From: an uncultured Collinsella sp.
Lineage (GTDB): Bacteria > Actinomycetota > Coriobacteriia > Coriobacteriales > Coriobacteriaceae
Reading direction: 5' to 3'
DNA length: 27,884 nt
Assembly: GCA_900545075.1 (NCBI GenBank)
Contig: UQXT01000016.1
Location: forward strand, 1 to 27,884
This document shows positions 15,390 to 22,421 of this stretch, one piece after another. The notes under the pieces were generated by a model. It saw only the letters and a program-made list of their open reading frames with translations, was not told the DNA's origin and did no database searches. The position numbers were made by a program, and so were the translations under genes. Every line of letters begins with the position of its first letter. Within the stretch, counting starts at the first letter, position 1.

Positions 15390-16448
15390 ATGCACATTCC
15401 AGATAATTATCTGTCCCCGCAGACCGATGCCGTGCTGGCGTTGGCGATGGTGCCCGTTTGGGTTCACTGCATCAAGAAGGTGCGTGCCACGCTCGATCGC
15501 GAGCATATGGCGTTCCTGGGCATCTGCGCCGCATTCTCCTTCTTGCTCATGATGTTCAACGTGCCGCTGCCCGGCGGTACCACTGGTCACGCCGTCGGCG
15601 GCGCGCTCATCGCGCTGTTGTTGGGCCCGGAGGCCGCTGCCATTGCCGTCTCGGTCGCGCTGGCGCTGCAGGCGCTGCTATTTGGCGACGGCGGCGTTCT
15701 GTCGTTTGGCGCCAACTGCTTTAACATGGCCTTTGTGCTGCCGTTTGCCGCCGCTATCGTGTTTCGTGCGCTCAACAGCCGTCTGCACGACAAGAGCTGG
15801 GGCACCTCGGTTTCTGCCATCGTGAGCGGTTGGGTCGGCCTGTGCCTGGCGGCCCTGTGCGCGGCAATCGAGTTTGGTATTCAGCCGATGCTCTTCACGA
15901 ATGCTTCGGGCGCTCCGCTGTACTGCCCCTTCCCGCTGTCCGTGGCTATCCCGGCCATGTTGATCCCGCATATGCTGGTCGCCGGCGTGGTTGAGGGCGT
16001 GGCGACGGCCGCCATCTACGGTTTCATTAAGAAGACGGCGCCGGGCGTTATCGTCGGTCCCGAGGCCGCCGATGGCCAGCTTGCCGCCGAGGGCGCAACC
16101 GCCAAGAAGACCTCGCTGATCCCCACGCTCATCCTGGTCGCTGTGCTCGTGGTGGCTACACCGCTCGGCTTGCTTGCCACCGGTGACGCCTGGGGTGAGT
16201 GGGACGCCGAGGGCGCCGCGACCGCCGTTCAGGAGGCTGGCGACGACAGCTTGCAGGCTTCGGTCGGTCTCGATACCCCGACCTTTGCCGATGCCCTGCC
16301 CACGGGCGATTATCTGCAGGCCTATTCCGAGGAGCAAGGCCTTGGCTTTGCCGGCCAGGCTGCCATGTATATTCTTTCGGGCGTGATTGGCGTGGCGGTG
16401 CTCACCATCGCATTCCGTCTGATCTCGCTGACGGTTAAGGAAAACTGA
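15390..16448 (+). CDS. ECF nickel/cobalt transporter substrate-specific subunit, NikM/CbiM fused to a NikN-like part
   Basis: The protein is 352 residues and a membrane protein. It starts MHIPDNYLSP; in this family His2 and the N-terminal amine form the metal site, and the MHIPD form is common in nickel members. The CbiM/NikM domain spans about 1-215, with conserved PGGTTGHAVGG (61-71), GDGGVLSFGANCFNMA (99-114) and HMLVAGVVEG (194-203). After a linker, residues 241-345 resemble the NikN/PDGLE-type component: a membrane helix, TPLGLLATGDAWGEW (257-271), an extracytoplasmic segment, then a last helix. This is therefore an MN fusion. ATG 15390 has GGGAGG upstream. It begins an operon with Q and O components. 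Nickel is favoured by the operator at 15305; cobalt is not excluded. Confidence 0.88.
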   Translation: MHIPDNYLSPQTDAVLALAMVPVWVHCIKKVRATLDREHMAFLGICAAFSFLLMMFNVPLPGGTTGHAVGGALIALLLGPEAAAIAVSVALALQALLFGDGGVLSFGANCFNMAFVLPFAAAIVFRALNSRLHDKSWGTSVSAIVSGWVGLCLAALCAAIEFGIQPMLFTNASGAPLYCPFPLSVAIPAMLIPHMLVAGVVEGVATAAIYGFIKKTAPGVIVGPEAADGQLAAEGATAKKTSLIPTLILVAVLVVATPLGLLATGDAWGEWDAEGAATAVQEAGDDSLQASVGLDTPTFADALPTGDYLQAYSEEQGLGFAGQAAMYILSGVIGVAVLTIAFRLISLTVKEN

Positions 16449-16452
16449 GCGC

Positions 16453-17289
16453 ATGCAGATGGTCGAGCTGCCTAGCTGGCTTGCGGTCGAGCAGCGTTAC
16501 GAGCCCACGGGCGCTCGTCATCGCGTGATGCAAAAGAACGTCCTGCACCTGGCGAGCCTGCTTGAGCGGGTTCGCCTGGGTGGAGGCGCGCACGAGGGCG
16601 GGTCGATGGTCGACCGCGCCCTTTCTTGCGTTTCGGCTCCGGTGCGCCTGGTGGGGATGTTCGTCTGCGTCCTGTGCGTGTGTTTGACGCAGAGTCCGCT
16701 GTACCTGATGCTGATGGCGGCTATCGCGCTGGTGCTGGTCGCGGTGCGCCCCGCACGTGGGTTGCGCGCGACTTTTGTACCGGCGCTTGGCGCCACGGGG
16801 CTTGCGGTGGTTCTGGCACTGCCCGCCCTGCTGCTGGGCGCGTCTGCCACGGGCGCCATGCTCATGATCGCGCTCAAGACGTTTATTAATGTGTCGCTGG
16901 TGCTGGGTGTTTCGTGGACGCTCACCTGGAGCCGCATGTCGGCGGCGCTCAAGATGCTGCGCCTGCCCGACGAGGTTATCTTTACGTTTGATATGGCGCT
17001 CAAGCACATCGAGGTGCTGGGTCGTACGGCGCACGATCTGTGCGAATCGGTCATGCTGCGCAGCGTCGGCCGTGCGCCTGAGGGGTTTTCGCGTACCGAT
17101 TCGATCGCGGGTATCATGGGCATGACCTTTATTAAGGCGATGGAATGCAGCCGCGCGATGGACGAGGCCATGCTCTGCCGTGGGTTTGCCGGCGCGTATC
17201 CGACGCCCGCTCGCAGCTCTTTTGGCTGGCGCGATGCGGTTTATGCGGCCGTTGTGGTGCTGCTCGCCGTGTTGTGCGCGGTGCTGTAG
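16453..17289 (+). CDS. ECF transporter transmembrane subunit, CbiQ/NikQ family
   Basis: The protein is 278 residues. It couples the ATPase to the substrate-binding subunit. It has an amphipathic N-terminal part (1-55), a group of membrane helices (about 60-140), the cytoplasmic coupling helices, and a final membrane helix (about 258-278). The typical motif of the family, an Ala-x-x-x-Arg-Gly box that docks in the ATPase groove, is visible as AMLCRGFAG near 232-240; a matching earlier segment is VMLRSVGRAPEGF. ATG 16453 starts four bases after the stop of the M subunit, with AAGGAA spanning the end of that gene, so the two are translationally close. The ATPase gene follows after 44 bp. Confidence 0.88.
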   Translation: MQMVELPSWLAVEQRYEPTGARHRVMQKNVLHLASLLERVRLGGGAHEGGSMVDRALSCVSAPVRLVGMFVCVLCVCLTQSPLYLMLMAAIALVLVAVRPARGLRATFVPALGATGLAVVLALPALLLGASATGAMLMIALKTFINVSLVLGVSWTLTWSRMSAALKMLRLPDEVIFTFDMALKHIEVLGRTAHDLCESVMLRSVGRAPEGFSRTDSIAGIMGMTFIKAMECSRAMDEAMLCRGFAGAYPTPARSSFGWRDAVYAAVVVLLAVLCAVL

Positions 17290-17333
17290 CGCGGGCGGTC
17301 GATCCGTCGATGTGAATAGGGAAGGGCGACGTT

Positions 17334-18104
17334 TTGGCAAACGATACGAATGACGCGATGGGCGCGAGCGGTGCTGCTGGCGCCGAGACAACGCCGCTCA
17401 TCGAGTTTCGCGACGTGGTGTTTTCCTATGCGGGCCATACGGTGGTCGATGGCGTTTCGCTGCAGGTGGGCCGTGGGGAGCTCGTTGCCCTGCTGGGTCC
17501 CAACGGCTGCGGCAAGACGACGATCATGCGCCTTATCAACGGCCTTGAGCTCGCGGACGCGGGCACGTATCTGTTTGACGGGCATGCGGTCGATGCGGCA
17601 TATCTCAAGGATTCTGCGACGGCCCAGCGGTTCCATCAGCGCGTGGGCTTTGTGTTCCAAAACGCCGATGCGCAGCTCTTTTGTGCCACGGTCGGCGAGG
17701 AAGTCGCGTTTGGCCCGGCTCAAATGGGGCTGCCGGCAGACGAGCTCGAGCGCCGCGTCCGCGATGCCATGGAGCTGTTCCAGGTGGCCGATCTGGTCGA
17801 TGCCTCGCCTTATCAGCTTTCGGGCGGGCAAAAGAAGCGTGTTGCGCTGGCTGCCGTCGTGTCGATGAACCCCGATATCCTGGTGCTCGACGAGCCTACC
17901 AATGGACTTGACGAGGACTCTTGCGACATCGTGGTCAACTTCCTGCTGGCCTATGTTGCTGCCGGTAAGACGGTCTTGATGAGCACACATCATCAGGATT
18001 TGGTGCGACGCCTGGGTGCCCGCGCCATCTATATCGATCGATATCACCACGTGGTCGCGGCACCCGTGGCATCGTATGGAACCGAAAGCGGCACTGCGGA
18101 ATAG
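17334..18104 (+). CDS. ECF transporter ATP-binding subunit, CbiO/NikO family
   Basis: The protein is 256 residues and hydrolyses ATP for nickel/cobalt import. Walker A is GPNGCGKT (55-62), the Q-loop is at Q109 (FVFQNADAQLF, with the DxQ-type sequence usual in ECF ATPases), the signature is LSGGQKKRV (162-170), Walker B is ILVLDEPTNGLDE (182-194) and the switch His is in STHH (217-220). The best start is TTG 17334, preceded by GGGAAGGG, which gives a 24-residue flexible leader; ATG 17358 is an alternative without a good ribosome site. One ATPase gene suggests a homodimer, as in NikMNQO/CbiMNQO. It closes the three-gene operon. Confidence 0.92.
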   Translation: MANDTNDAMGASGAAGAETTPLIEFRDVVFSYAGHTVVDGVSLQVGRGELVALLGPNGCGKTTIMRLINGLELADAGTYLFDGHAVDAAYLKDSATAQRFHQRVGFVFQNADAQLFCATVGEEVAFGPAQMGLPADELERRVRDAMELFQVADLVDASPYQLSGGQKKRVALAAVVSMNPDILVLDEPTNGLDEDSCDIVVNFLLAYVAAGKTVLMSTHHQDLVRRLGARAIYIDRYHHVVAAPVASYGTESGTAE

Positions 18105-18152
18105 TTGCTGCGTAGTAGGGCTGCGGCCGCGCGCGTGGCTTGCCGTGAATGG

Positions 18153-18158
18153 TATAGT
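18153..18158 (+). promoter_or_regulatory. Possible -10 box for the phospholipase C-like gene
   Basis: TATAGT lies 30 bp before the predicted ATG. The region 17 bp further upstream is GC-rich without a -35-like hexamer, so this is weak; the gene might instead be read from the nik operon. Confidence 0.3.
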
Positions 18159-18182
18159 TATCCGGGTTTTACGGGGGTGGCT

Positions 18183-19031
18183 ATGCCAAGTTGGAATATT
18201 CATATCGCTCAGACGGAACGACTGCTGGCGCGTGCTGGCACGCTTGCCGATAACGTGCGCGACCGCAATGCCTTTTTGTTTGGCTGCGTGGTTCCGGATA
18301 TCTTCGTGGGCTATATGGTCCCTGGCATCGCCGATCCCATCCCGTACCGCATTACGCACTTTGCCAAGCCTGAGCCCATCCCTAAGCCGCGCGAGCATGA
18401 GTTTTGGGACACCTATGTGGCGCCGCTGCTCAAAGGGGCGCCTGTTGGTACGCCGGCTGCCGCGACCTCGATTGCCGAGGAGCGCGAGCGGCTCAATCGG
18501 GTGCATTATCCCCAACGCTACAAGGACGCCGAGCCGGTTGCCGGTCCCGGCGCAAGCGAGCTTTCGCTCGCGCCCGAGGACGTGGCGCAGTCGTTGCTCG
18601 ATCTGACACTGGGTGTTTGGTCTCACCTCGTGGCCGATACCGTGTGGAATACGCGCGTGAATCAGTATCTGGAGGCGCACGGCGGCAAGCCGTGCGAGGA
18701 ATTCCGCATTAAAAAGCAAGGCGACTTTGACTGGTTTGGCAAGACGCTCGGCATTGTTTCTATCCCGCGTGCGACCGATCGCCTGTATACCGCTGCGGCG
18801 CGCTTTGGGCAGTATCCCATCCATAAAGAATGTGTGCTCAAGACCATCGGCGTCATGCACGAGATTGTACGCGAAAACCCCGGTGAGCCCGACCATCCGC
18901 CATACCGCCTGCTAACTGAGGAGTTTTTCGATGCAACGTTTACCGAGGTCATCGAGCTGACCGAGGCGGGATTTGCGGCTCGCGCCGAATCGCCCGATGT
19001 GCCTGCGCTGCCCCTGATTGCTAGCTGCTAG
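18183..19031 (+). CDS. Zinc-dependent phospholipase C-like protein
   Basis: The protein is 282 residues. It resembles the Zn_dep_PLPC (PF00882-type) family: MPSWNIHI at the start (H7), GCVVPDI (34-40, D39), ITHF (H59) and GVWSHLVADTVWN (144-156; H148, D152) supply the spaced His/Asp ligands seen in this fold. There is no signal peptide, so unlike the secreted toxins it is probably cytoplasmic, and many such bacterial proteins have no assigned substrate. ATG 18183 is chosen because it begins the family motif and has GGGGGTG just upstream; an in-frame opening at 18105 adds only non-family residues. It follows the nik operon by 78 bp. Its stop overlaps the stop of the convergent gene. Confidence 0.72.
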   Translation: MPSWNIHIAQTERLLARAGTLADNVRDRNAFLFGCVVPDIFVGYMVPGIADPIPYRITHFAKPEPIPKPREHEFWDTYVAPLLKGAPVGTPAAATSIAEERERLNRVHYPQRYKDAEPVAGPGASELSLAPEDVAQSLLDLTLGVWSHLVADTVWNTRVNQYLEAHGGKPCEEFRIKKQGDFDWFGKTLGIVSIPRATDRLYTAAARFGQYPIHKECVLKTIGVMHEIVRENPGEPDHPPYRLLTEEFFDATFTEVIELTEAGFAARAESPDVPALPLIASC

Positions 19032-20101
19032 CTGGCCGGCCCGGCAGTGAATAGCTCAACCCAATCGACAAGTAGCTCTTGCCGTAAGGTATCTTCGGCA
19101 ATGCGCTCCTGTATGGTCTTTGGGATGTGGGGAAGCCCGGCCTTTTTATGGATGAGCTCGGCGATGTTGTTAAAGCTCTTCGTGTCTTTGATTTGCTCAT
19201 AGGTTATCTGGATAACGTCATAGCCCATGCTGGTGAGCGCGGTGGTGCGCTCGGCATCGGAGAGGCTCGCGGCTTCGCCATCGTGGGCGGAGCGGCCTTG
19301 GCATTCCAAGATGACGCCCATGCTGTCGGTGGCGCTTTCGATGAGGATATCGGCGTAGCAGCAGGTTTTGTCATACAGCGAACGCGCGGCTTCACTGAGT
19401 GGGATGCGCACGTTATTGGTGATGTCGATGCCTAAGCCGCCCTCGTCGCGGGGAAGCGAGATGAGCATGGACGTCTGGACTTCGAAGGGCGAGGCGGTCT
19501 GTCCTGCCATGCGTTCGGCGGCCCAGCGGAGTTGCTTGACGCCACGCAGGCCTGCGGCCTGCTTGGCGAACGCGGTGATCTCCCCCGCGCTGAGGAGCGG
19601 CGCGCGCTTCCACAGGTTGGTGTCATTGCCCTTGGTGTCGACAACGCGCTCCCAACCGCAGCCAGGCGGAATGAGCTTAAGAGAAATTGCTTCATCAAGT
19701 TGCTGTTGCGTACGTTTGCAAGGCGTGAACACCGCGAAGGAGCTGCACATCTCATAGCACGCCATAAGCAGCTGGTTGCGTGAGACCAGCGTAGCAAGGC
19801 TGAGCAGCGTAAACTCGGGCGACGTGACATCAAACCCATGCTCAGTCTGCCTAAACGACCCGGGAGGTGGCTCTTGGGTTAGCAGACGGCTATGAAATAG
19901 CTTTCCGTTCGCGCGCTGTTTTCTTTCGCCTACGAATCTCCAAACTGGTGTGCCGAGCAAGTCTTTAAATACTGGTTGTTTTGAGTAATGCACCAAGCGA
20001 TGGTCATGGTCGGGCGGCAGGATTGCCGGATAGAGTCCCAGTATCTGGGGCGGGATGCGATAGTACTGAAAAGCCGTGGGTCCGCAGGCAAGAAATGACA
20101 T
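19028..20101 (-). CDS. DUF559-like (PD-(D/E)xK fold) protein with altered catalytic motif
   Basis: The protein is 357 residues. The middle contains TSPEFTLLSLATLV (93-106) and, later, SPFE (204-207) with GGLGIDITNNVRIPL (221-235). The end has a vsr/DUF559-type nuclease fold: CCYADILIE (D251), VILECQGRSAH (264-273) and DAERTTALTSMGYDVIQIT (282-300). I recall this layout from a multi-copy family in Coriobacteriia. In relatives the core is usually E-x-D-G/S-x-x-H; here it is E266-C-Q, so the acidic residue is replaced and cleavage may be lost. Function in the family is unknown; defence or regulatory roles are guesses. The ribosome site before ATG 20101 is poor, so the true start may be internal. 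A 130-bp inverted-repeat element adjoins the 5' end. Confidence 0.7.
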   Translation of the reverse strand: MSFLACGPTAFQYYRIPPQILGLYPAILPPDHDHRLVHYSKQPVFKDLLGTPVWRFVGERKQRANGKLFHSRLLTQEPPPGSFRQTEHGFDVTSPEFTLLSLATLVSRNQLLMACYEMCSSFAVFTPCKRTQQQLDEAISLKLIPPGCGWERVVDTKGNDTNLWKRAPLLSAGEITAFAKQAAGLRGVKQLRWAAERMAGQTASPFEVQTSMLISLPRDEGGLGIDITNNVRIPLSEAARSLYDKTCCYADILIESATDSMGVILECQGRSAHDGEAASLSDAERTTALTSMGYDVIQITYEQIKDTKSFNNIAELIHKKAGLPHIPKTIQERIAEDTLRQELLVDWVELFTAGPAS

Positions 20102-20147
20102 AGCGATCCGATCGTTTGAGCGTTGTTTGGGCTAGAAAAGCTATCCG

Positions 20148-20277
20148 TTTCGGAAGTGCGGGGAAAAAGACAAATAGGTCAGGCACAAGCGGTATTAAAG
20201 CCAACTTTATCAGGGGTTTTGTTGAAATAAAAGGGCTTGTGCTCGGAGGTAAGCAATTTTTCCCCGCACTTCCGAAA
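20148..20277. mobile_element. 130-bp MITE-like element with 21-bp perfect terminal inverted repeats
   Basis: The 21 bases at 20148-20168 are the exact reverse complement of 20257-20277 (core CGGAAGTGCGGGGAAAAA). A second pair, GCACAAGC (20183-20190) and GCTTGTGC (20235-20242), lies exactly 14 bases inside each arm, so the whole unit folds into a symmetric hairpin. No gene is inside. A small non-autonomous element or a repeat family is likely, but no flanking target duplication is clear. It contains the 5' region of the minus-strand DUF559-like gene, so it may affect its transcription. Bases 20278-20454 hold nothing I recognise. Confidence 0.6.
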
Positions 20278-20454
20278 ACGCGGTCGATCTGGCTCTTGCT
20301 GAAACGATTTAGCAGCGTCGATTAAGGTGTGGGTTTGCCACCGGGCGAACACTTTTTGCGCTTGGGACTTTATTTATTGGGCCTCGGAGGGTGGGTTTCG
20401 CGCTTTTGGTAAAGAAATGAGTGCGTGTTTTGCCGTGCGCCGGCATTGGCACAG

Positions 20455-20491
20455 AAAAAGGGCCCGGAAGGCGAAGCCTTCCGGGCCCTTT
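20455..20491 (-). terminator. Terminator of pyruvate kinase gene
   Basis: GGGCCCGGAAGGC (20460-20472) and GCCTTCCGGGCCC (20476-20488) form a 13-bp perfect stem with a 3-nt loop. Read on the minus strand it is followed by TTTTT, 29 bases after the stop codon. Confidence 0.93.
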
Positions 20492-20519
20492 GCAATGCAA
20501 ATCTGTTTGCAAGTGCGAT

Positions 20520-21980
20520 TTAGCGCACCTGAGCGACGTAAGCGACGTTGGTCGAGGAGACCTTGTCCTCGAGCTGGACGCTCATGCGGGGATCGCCGGC
20601 GGTGGCGACGGTCAGGTCGCCGGTCTCGACGTAGCCGAGCTCCTTAGCGGTTTCGATCGCCTTGACGATCGTGCCGTTGACGGTGCCCTGCGTAATCTCG
20701 GCCTGGTGCGGGATTACGCCCCAGTACATGATCATCTGCTGGACGGCCCACTCGTGGCGGGAGAACGCGCAGATCGGCATGTTGGGACGGAAGTGCGAAA
20801 TCAGGCGAGCGGTACGACCGGTGGTCGTCGGCACGGTGATGCACTTGGCGCCAACGGTGGTGGCCATGTTCACAGCGGACATACCCACAACGTTGTTGAC
20901 GACGCGGGTACCGTGAGCGTCAGCCGGAACCTCGAGCGGAGCGTGAGCCGGGAGGTACTTCTCGGTCTCGAGAGCGATGCTGGCCTGCATCTTGACGGCC
21001 TCGACCGGGTACTTACCGGCAGCGGACTCGCCGGACAGCATGACGGCGTCGGTGCCGTCGTAAATGGCGTTAGCGACGTCGGCAACCTCGGCGCGCGTCG
21101 GGCGCGGGTTCTGCTGCATGGAGTCGAGCATCTGCGTAGCGGTGATGACGGGCTTGTAGGCCGCGTTGCACTTGGCGATGATCTCTTTCTGGATGTGCGG
21201 AACGAGCTCGGGCTTGATCTCGATGCCCAGGTCGCCACGGGCGACCATGATGCCGTCGGAAGCCTCGAGGATCTCGTCGAAGTTCTCGACGCCCAGGGCG
21301 CACTCGATCTTCGGGAAGATCGTCACGTGCTCGCCGCCGTTCTCGCGGCAAAGCTCGCGAATGCCGCGGACGGACTCGCCGTCACGGATGAAGGAAGCGG
21401 CGATGTAGTCGATGTTCTCGGTCAGGCCAAAGAGGATGTCCTGACGATCGCGCTCGGTGATAGCGGGCAGCGAGATGTTGACGTTGGGCATGTTGACACC
21501 CTTGCGCTCGCCGATCAGGCCGTCGTTCTTGACGACGCAGGTCATGTCCTGGCCGTCGACGGACTCGACCTCGAGGGCAACCAGGCCGTCATCAATCAGG
21601 ATGAGGGAGCCCTTCTCGACCTCGGAGGGCAGAGCCAGGTAGTCGAGGGAGATGTGCTCAGAGGTGCCGTGGAAATCCTCGGACGTGGGCTGAGCGGTGA
21701 CGACGATCTTGTCGCCGGTCTTGACGGCAACCTTCTTGCCGTCGACCAGAAGGCCGGTGCGGACCTCGGGGCCCTTGGTGTCGAGCAGGATGCCGACGGG
21801 CAGACCGAGCTCCTTGGAAATACGACGGACGCGCTCGATGCGACCGTGGTGCTCGTCGTAGGATCCGTGCGAGAAGTTAAAACGGGCGACGTTCATGCCC
21901 GCCTTGATCATCTCGCGGATGGTCTCGTCGCTATCGCAGGCGGGACCCATGGTGCATACAATCTTAGTGCGCTTGTACAT
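20520..21980 (-). CDS. pyk: Pyruvate kinase
   Basis: The protein is 486 residues. It converts phosphoenolpyruvate and ADP to pyruvate and ATP in glycolysis. Visible elements are ARFNFSHGS (32-40, binding ATP and K+), DTKGPEVRTG (67-76), the active-site strand IFPKIECALG with K224 and E226, ARGDLGIEI (247-255) with the Mg ligand D250, and the signature around VITATQMLDSM (278-288) through NAIYDGTDAVMLSGESAAGKYP. The B domain spans about 72-168. There is no C-terminal PEP-utiliser extension as found in many Bacillales. ATG 21980 has GGAGG eight bases upstream. It is monocistronic with a strong terminator and is divergent from the calcium ATPase gene. Confidence 0.96.
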   Translation of the reverse strand: MYKRTKIVCTMGPACDSDETIREMIKAGMNVARFNFSHGSYDEHHGRIERVRRISKELGLPVGILLDTKGPEVRTGLLVDGKKVAVKTGDKIVVTAQPTSEDFHGTSEHISLDYLALPSEVEKGSLILIDDGLVALEVESVDGQDMTCVVKNDGLIGERKGVNMPNVNISLPAITERDRQDILFGLTENIDYIAASFIRDGESVRGIRELCRENGGEHVTIFPKIECALGVENFDEILEASDGIMVARGDLGIEIKPELVPHIQKEIIAKCNAAYKPVITATQMLDSMQQNPRPTRAEVADVANAIYDGTDAVMLSGESAAGKYPVEAVKMQASIALETEKYLPAHAPLEVPADAHGTRVVNNVVGMSAVNMATTVGAKCITVPTTTGRTARLISHFRPNMPICAFSRHEWAVQQMIMYWGVIPHQAEITQGTVNGTIVKAIETAKELGYVETGDLTVATAGDPRMSVQLEDKVSSTNVAYVAQVR

Positions 21981-22043
21981 TCAGACCTCCATCTGACATC
22001 GTCTTGCGCTGATAGATAAACCATAAGAAATAAAACTGAGATG

Positions 22044-22049
22044 ATTATA
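22044..22049 (-). promoter_or_regulatory. pyk: -10 box of the pyruvate kinase gene
   Basis: A consensus TATAAT on the minus strand lies about 64 bp upstream of the ATG. No hexamer at 16-18 bp spacing resembles TTGACA, so an activator or a different -35 context may be needed. The leader would be about 55 nt. Confidence 0.5.
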
Positions 22050-22273
22050 ACGAAATGGCGACCGAATACCCCCAAAAATCGACCGTATGCCGAATTAGAA
22101 GTTCATTTTTTGCGGAAAAACGGTATATGCAAAAATTTTACCAACCGTTCTAACCGCTGCTATCTGGGCGATATTTCAGTTTGATGATGCACCGAAGAAA
22201 AAACGTTTTATCAATGTTGAGCATCATACGGTCTGCATCGTTGCGAATGGACCATATTTCCAAATGGATTGTT
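22050..22273. other. AT-rich divergent intergenic region without a gene
   Basis: This is part of the 441-bp gap between the pyruvate kinase and calcium ATPase genes, clearly richer in A/T than its neighbours. ATGATGC (22182-22188 region) and GCATCAT (22223-22229 region) form a 7-bp inverted repeat around an A-rich centre. No open frame has coding character and I recognise no RNA gene. Confidence 0.4.
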
Positions 22274-22303
22274 TTGGCTAGACGCGTTGCTTTGGGGTAC
22301 CAT
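22274..22303 (+). promoter_or_regulatory. Predicted promoter of the P-type ATPase gene
   Basis: TTGGCT (22274-22279) and TACCAT (22298-22303) are 18 bp apart. Transcription would start near 22310, giving a leader of about 110 nt that contains the structure at 22321-22414. Confidence 0.45.
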
Positions 22304-22320
22304 AGCTCCACTATCAACTG

Positions 22321-22414
22321 CCGCTCAGCACGGCAGCCTTGATGAGCCCTTGCCCTTCTCCTGGGAATTATGATCGGGCATCAATCTGCTGAGTGGCCCG
22401 AATCCCAGGAGGGG
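22321..22414 (+). promoter_or_regulatory. Structured leader able to hide the ribosome site of the P-type ATPase (candidate riboswitch)
   Basis: CCGCTCAGCA (22321-22330) pairs with TGCTGAGTGG (22387-22396), ten pairs with one G-U. Inside it TTGATG (22339-22344) pairs with CATCAA (22379-22384), or alternatively TGCCC (22351-22355) with GGGCA (22376-22380). CTCCTGGGA (22358-22366) is the exact complement of TCCCAGGAG (22403-22411), which includes the Shine-Dalgarno AGGAGGGG. The outer stem and the masking helix cross, so they exclude each other or form a pseudoknot. This is the geometry of a translational switch. I do not recognise it as yybP-ykoY, NiCo, M-box or another known metal class. Confidence 0.5.
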
Positions 22415-22421
22415 ACTCTAT

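Noticed and set aside
20421..22019. Long plus-strand open frame opposite pyruvate kinase
   Set aside because: It runs through the pyk terminator and mirrors its codons; composition is that of an antisense frame.
22310..22421. yybP-ykoY manganese riboswitch before the P-type ATPase
   Set aside because: The expected GGGGAGUA and partner loop sequences are absent; only a loose GGGGTA resemblance occurs at the promoter.
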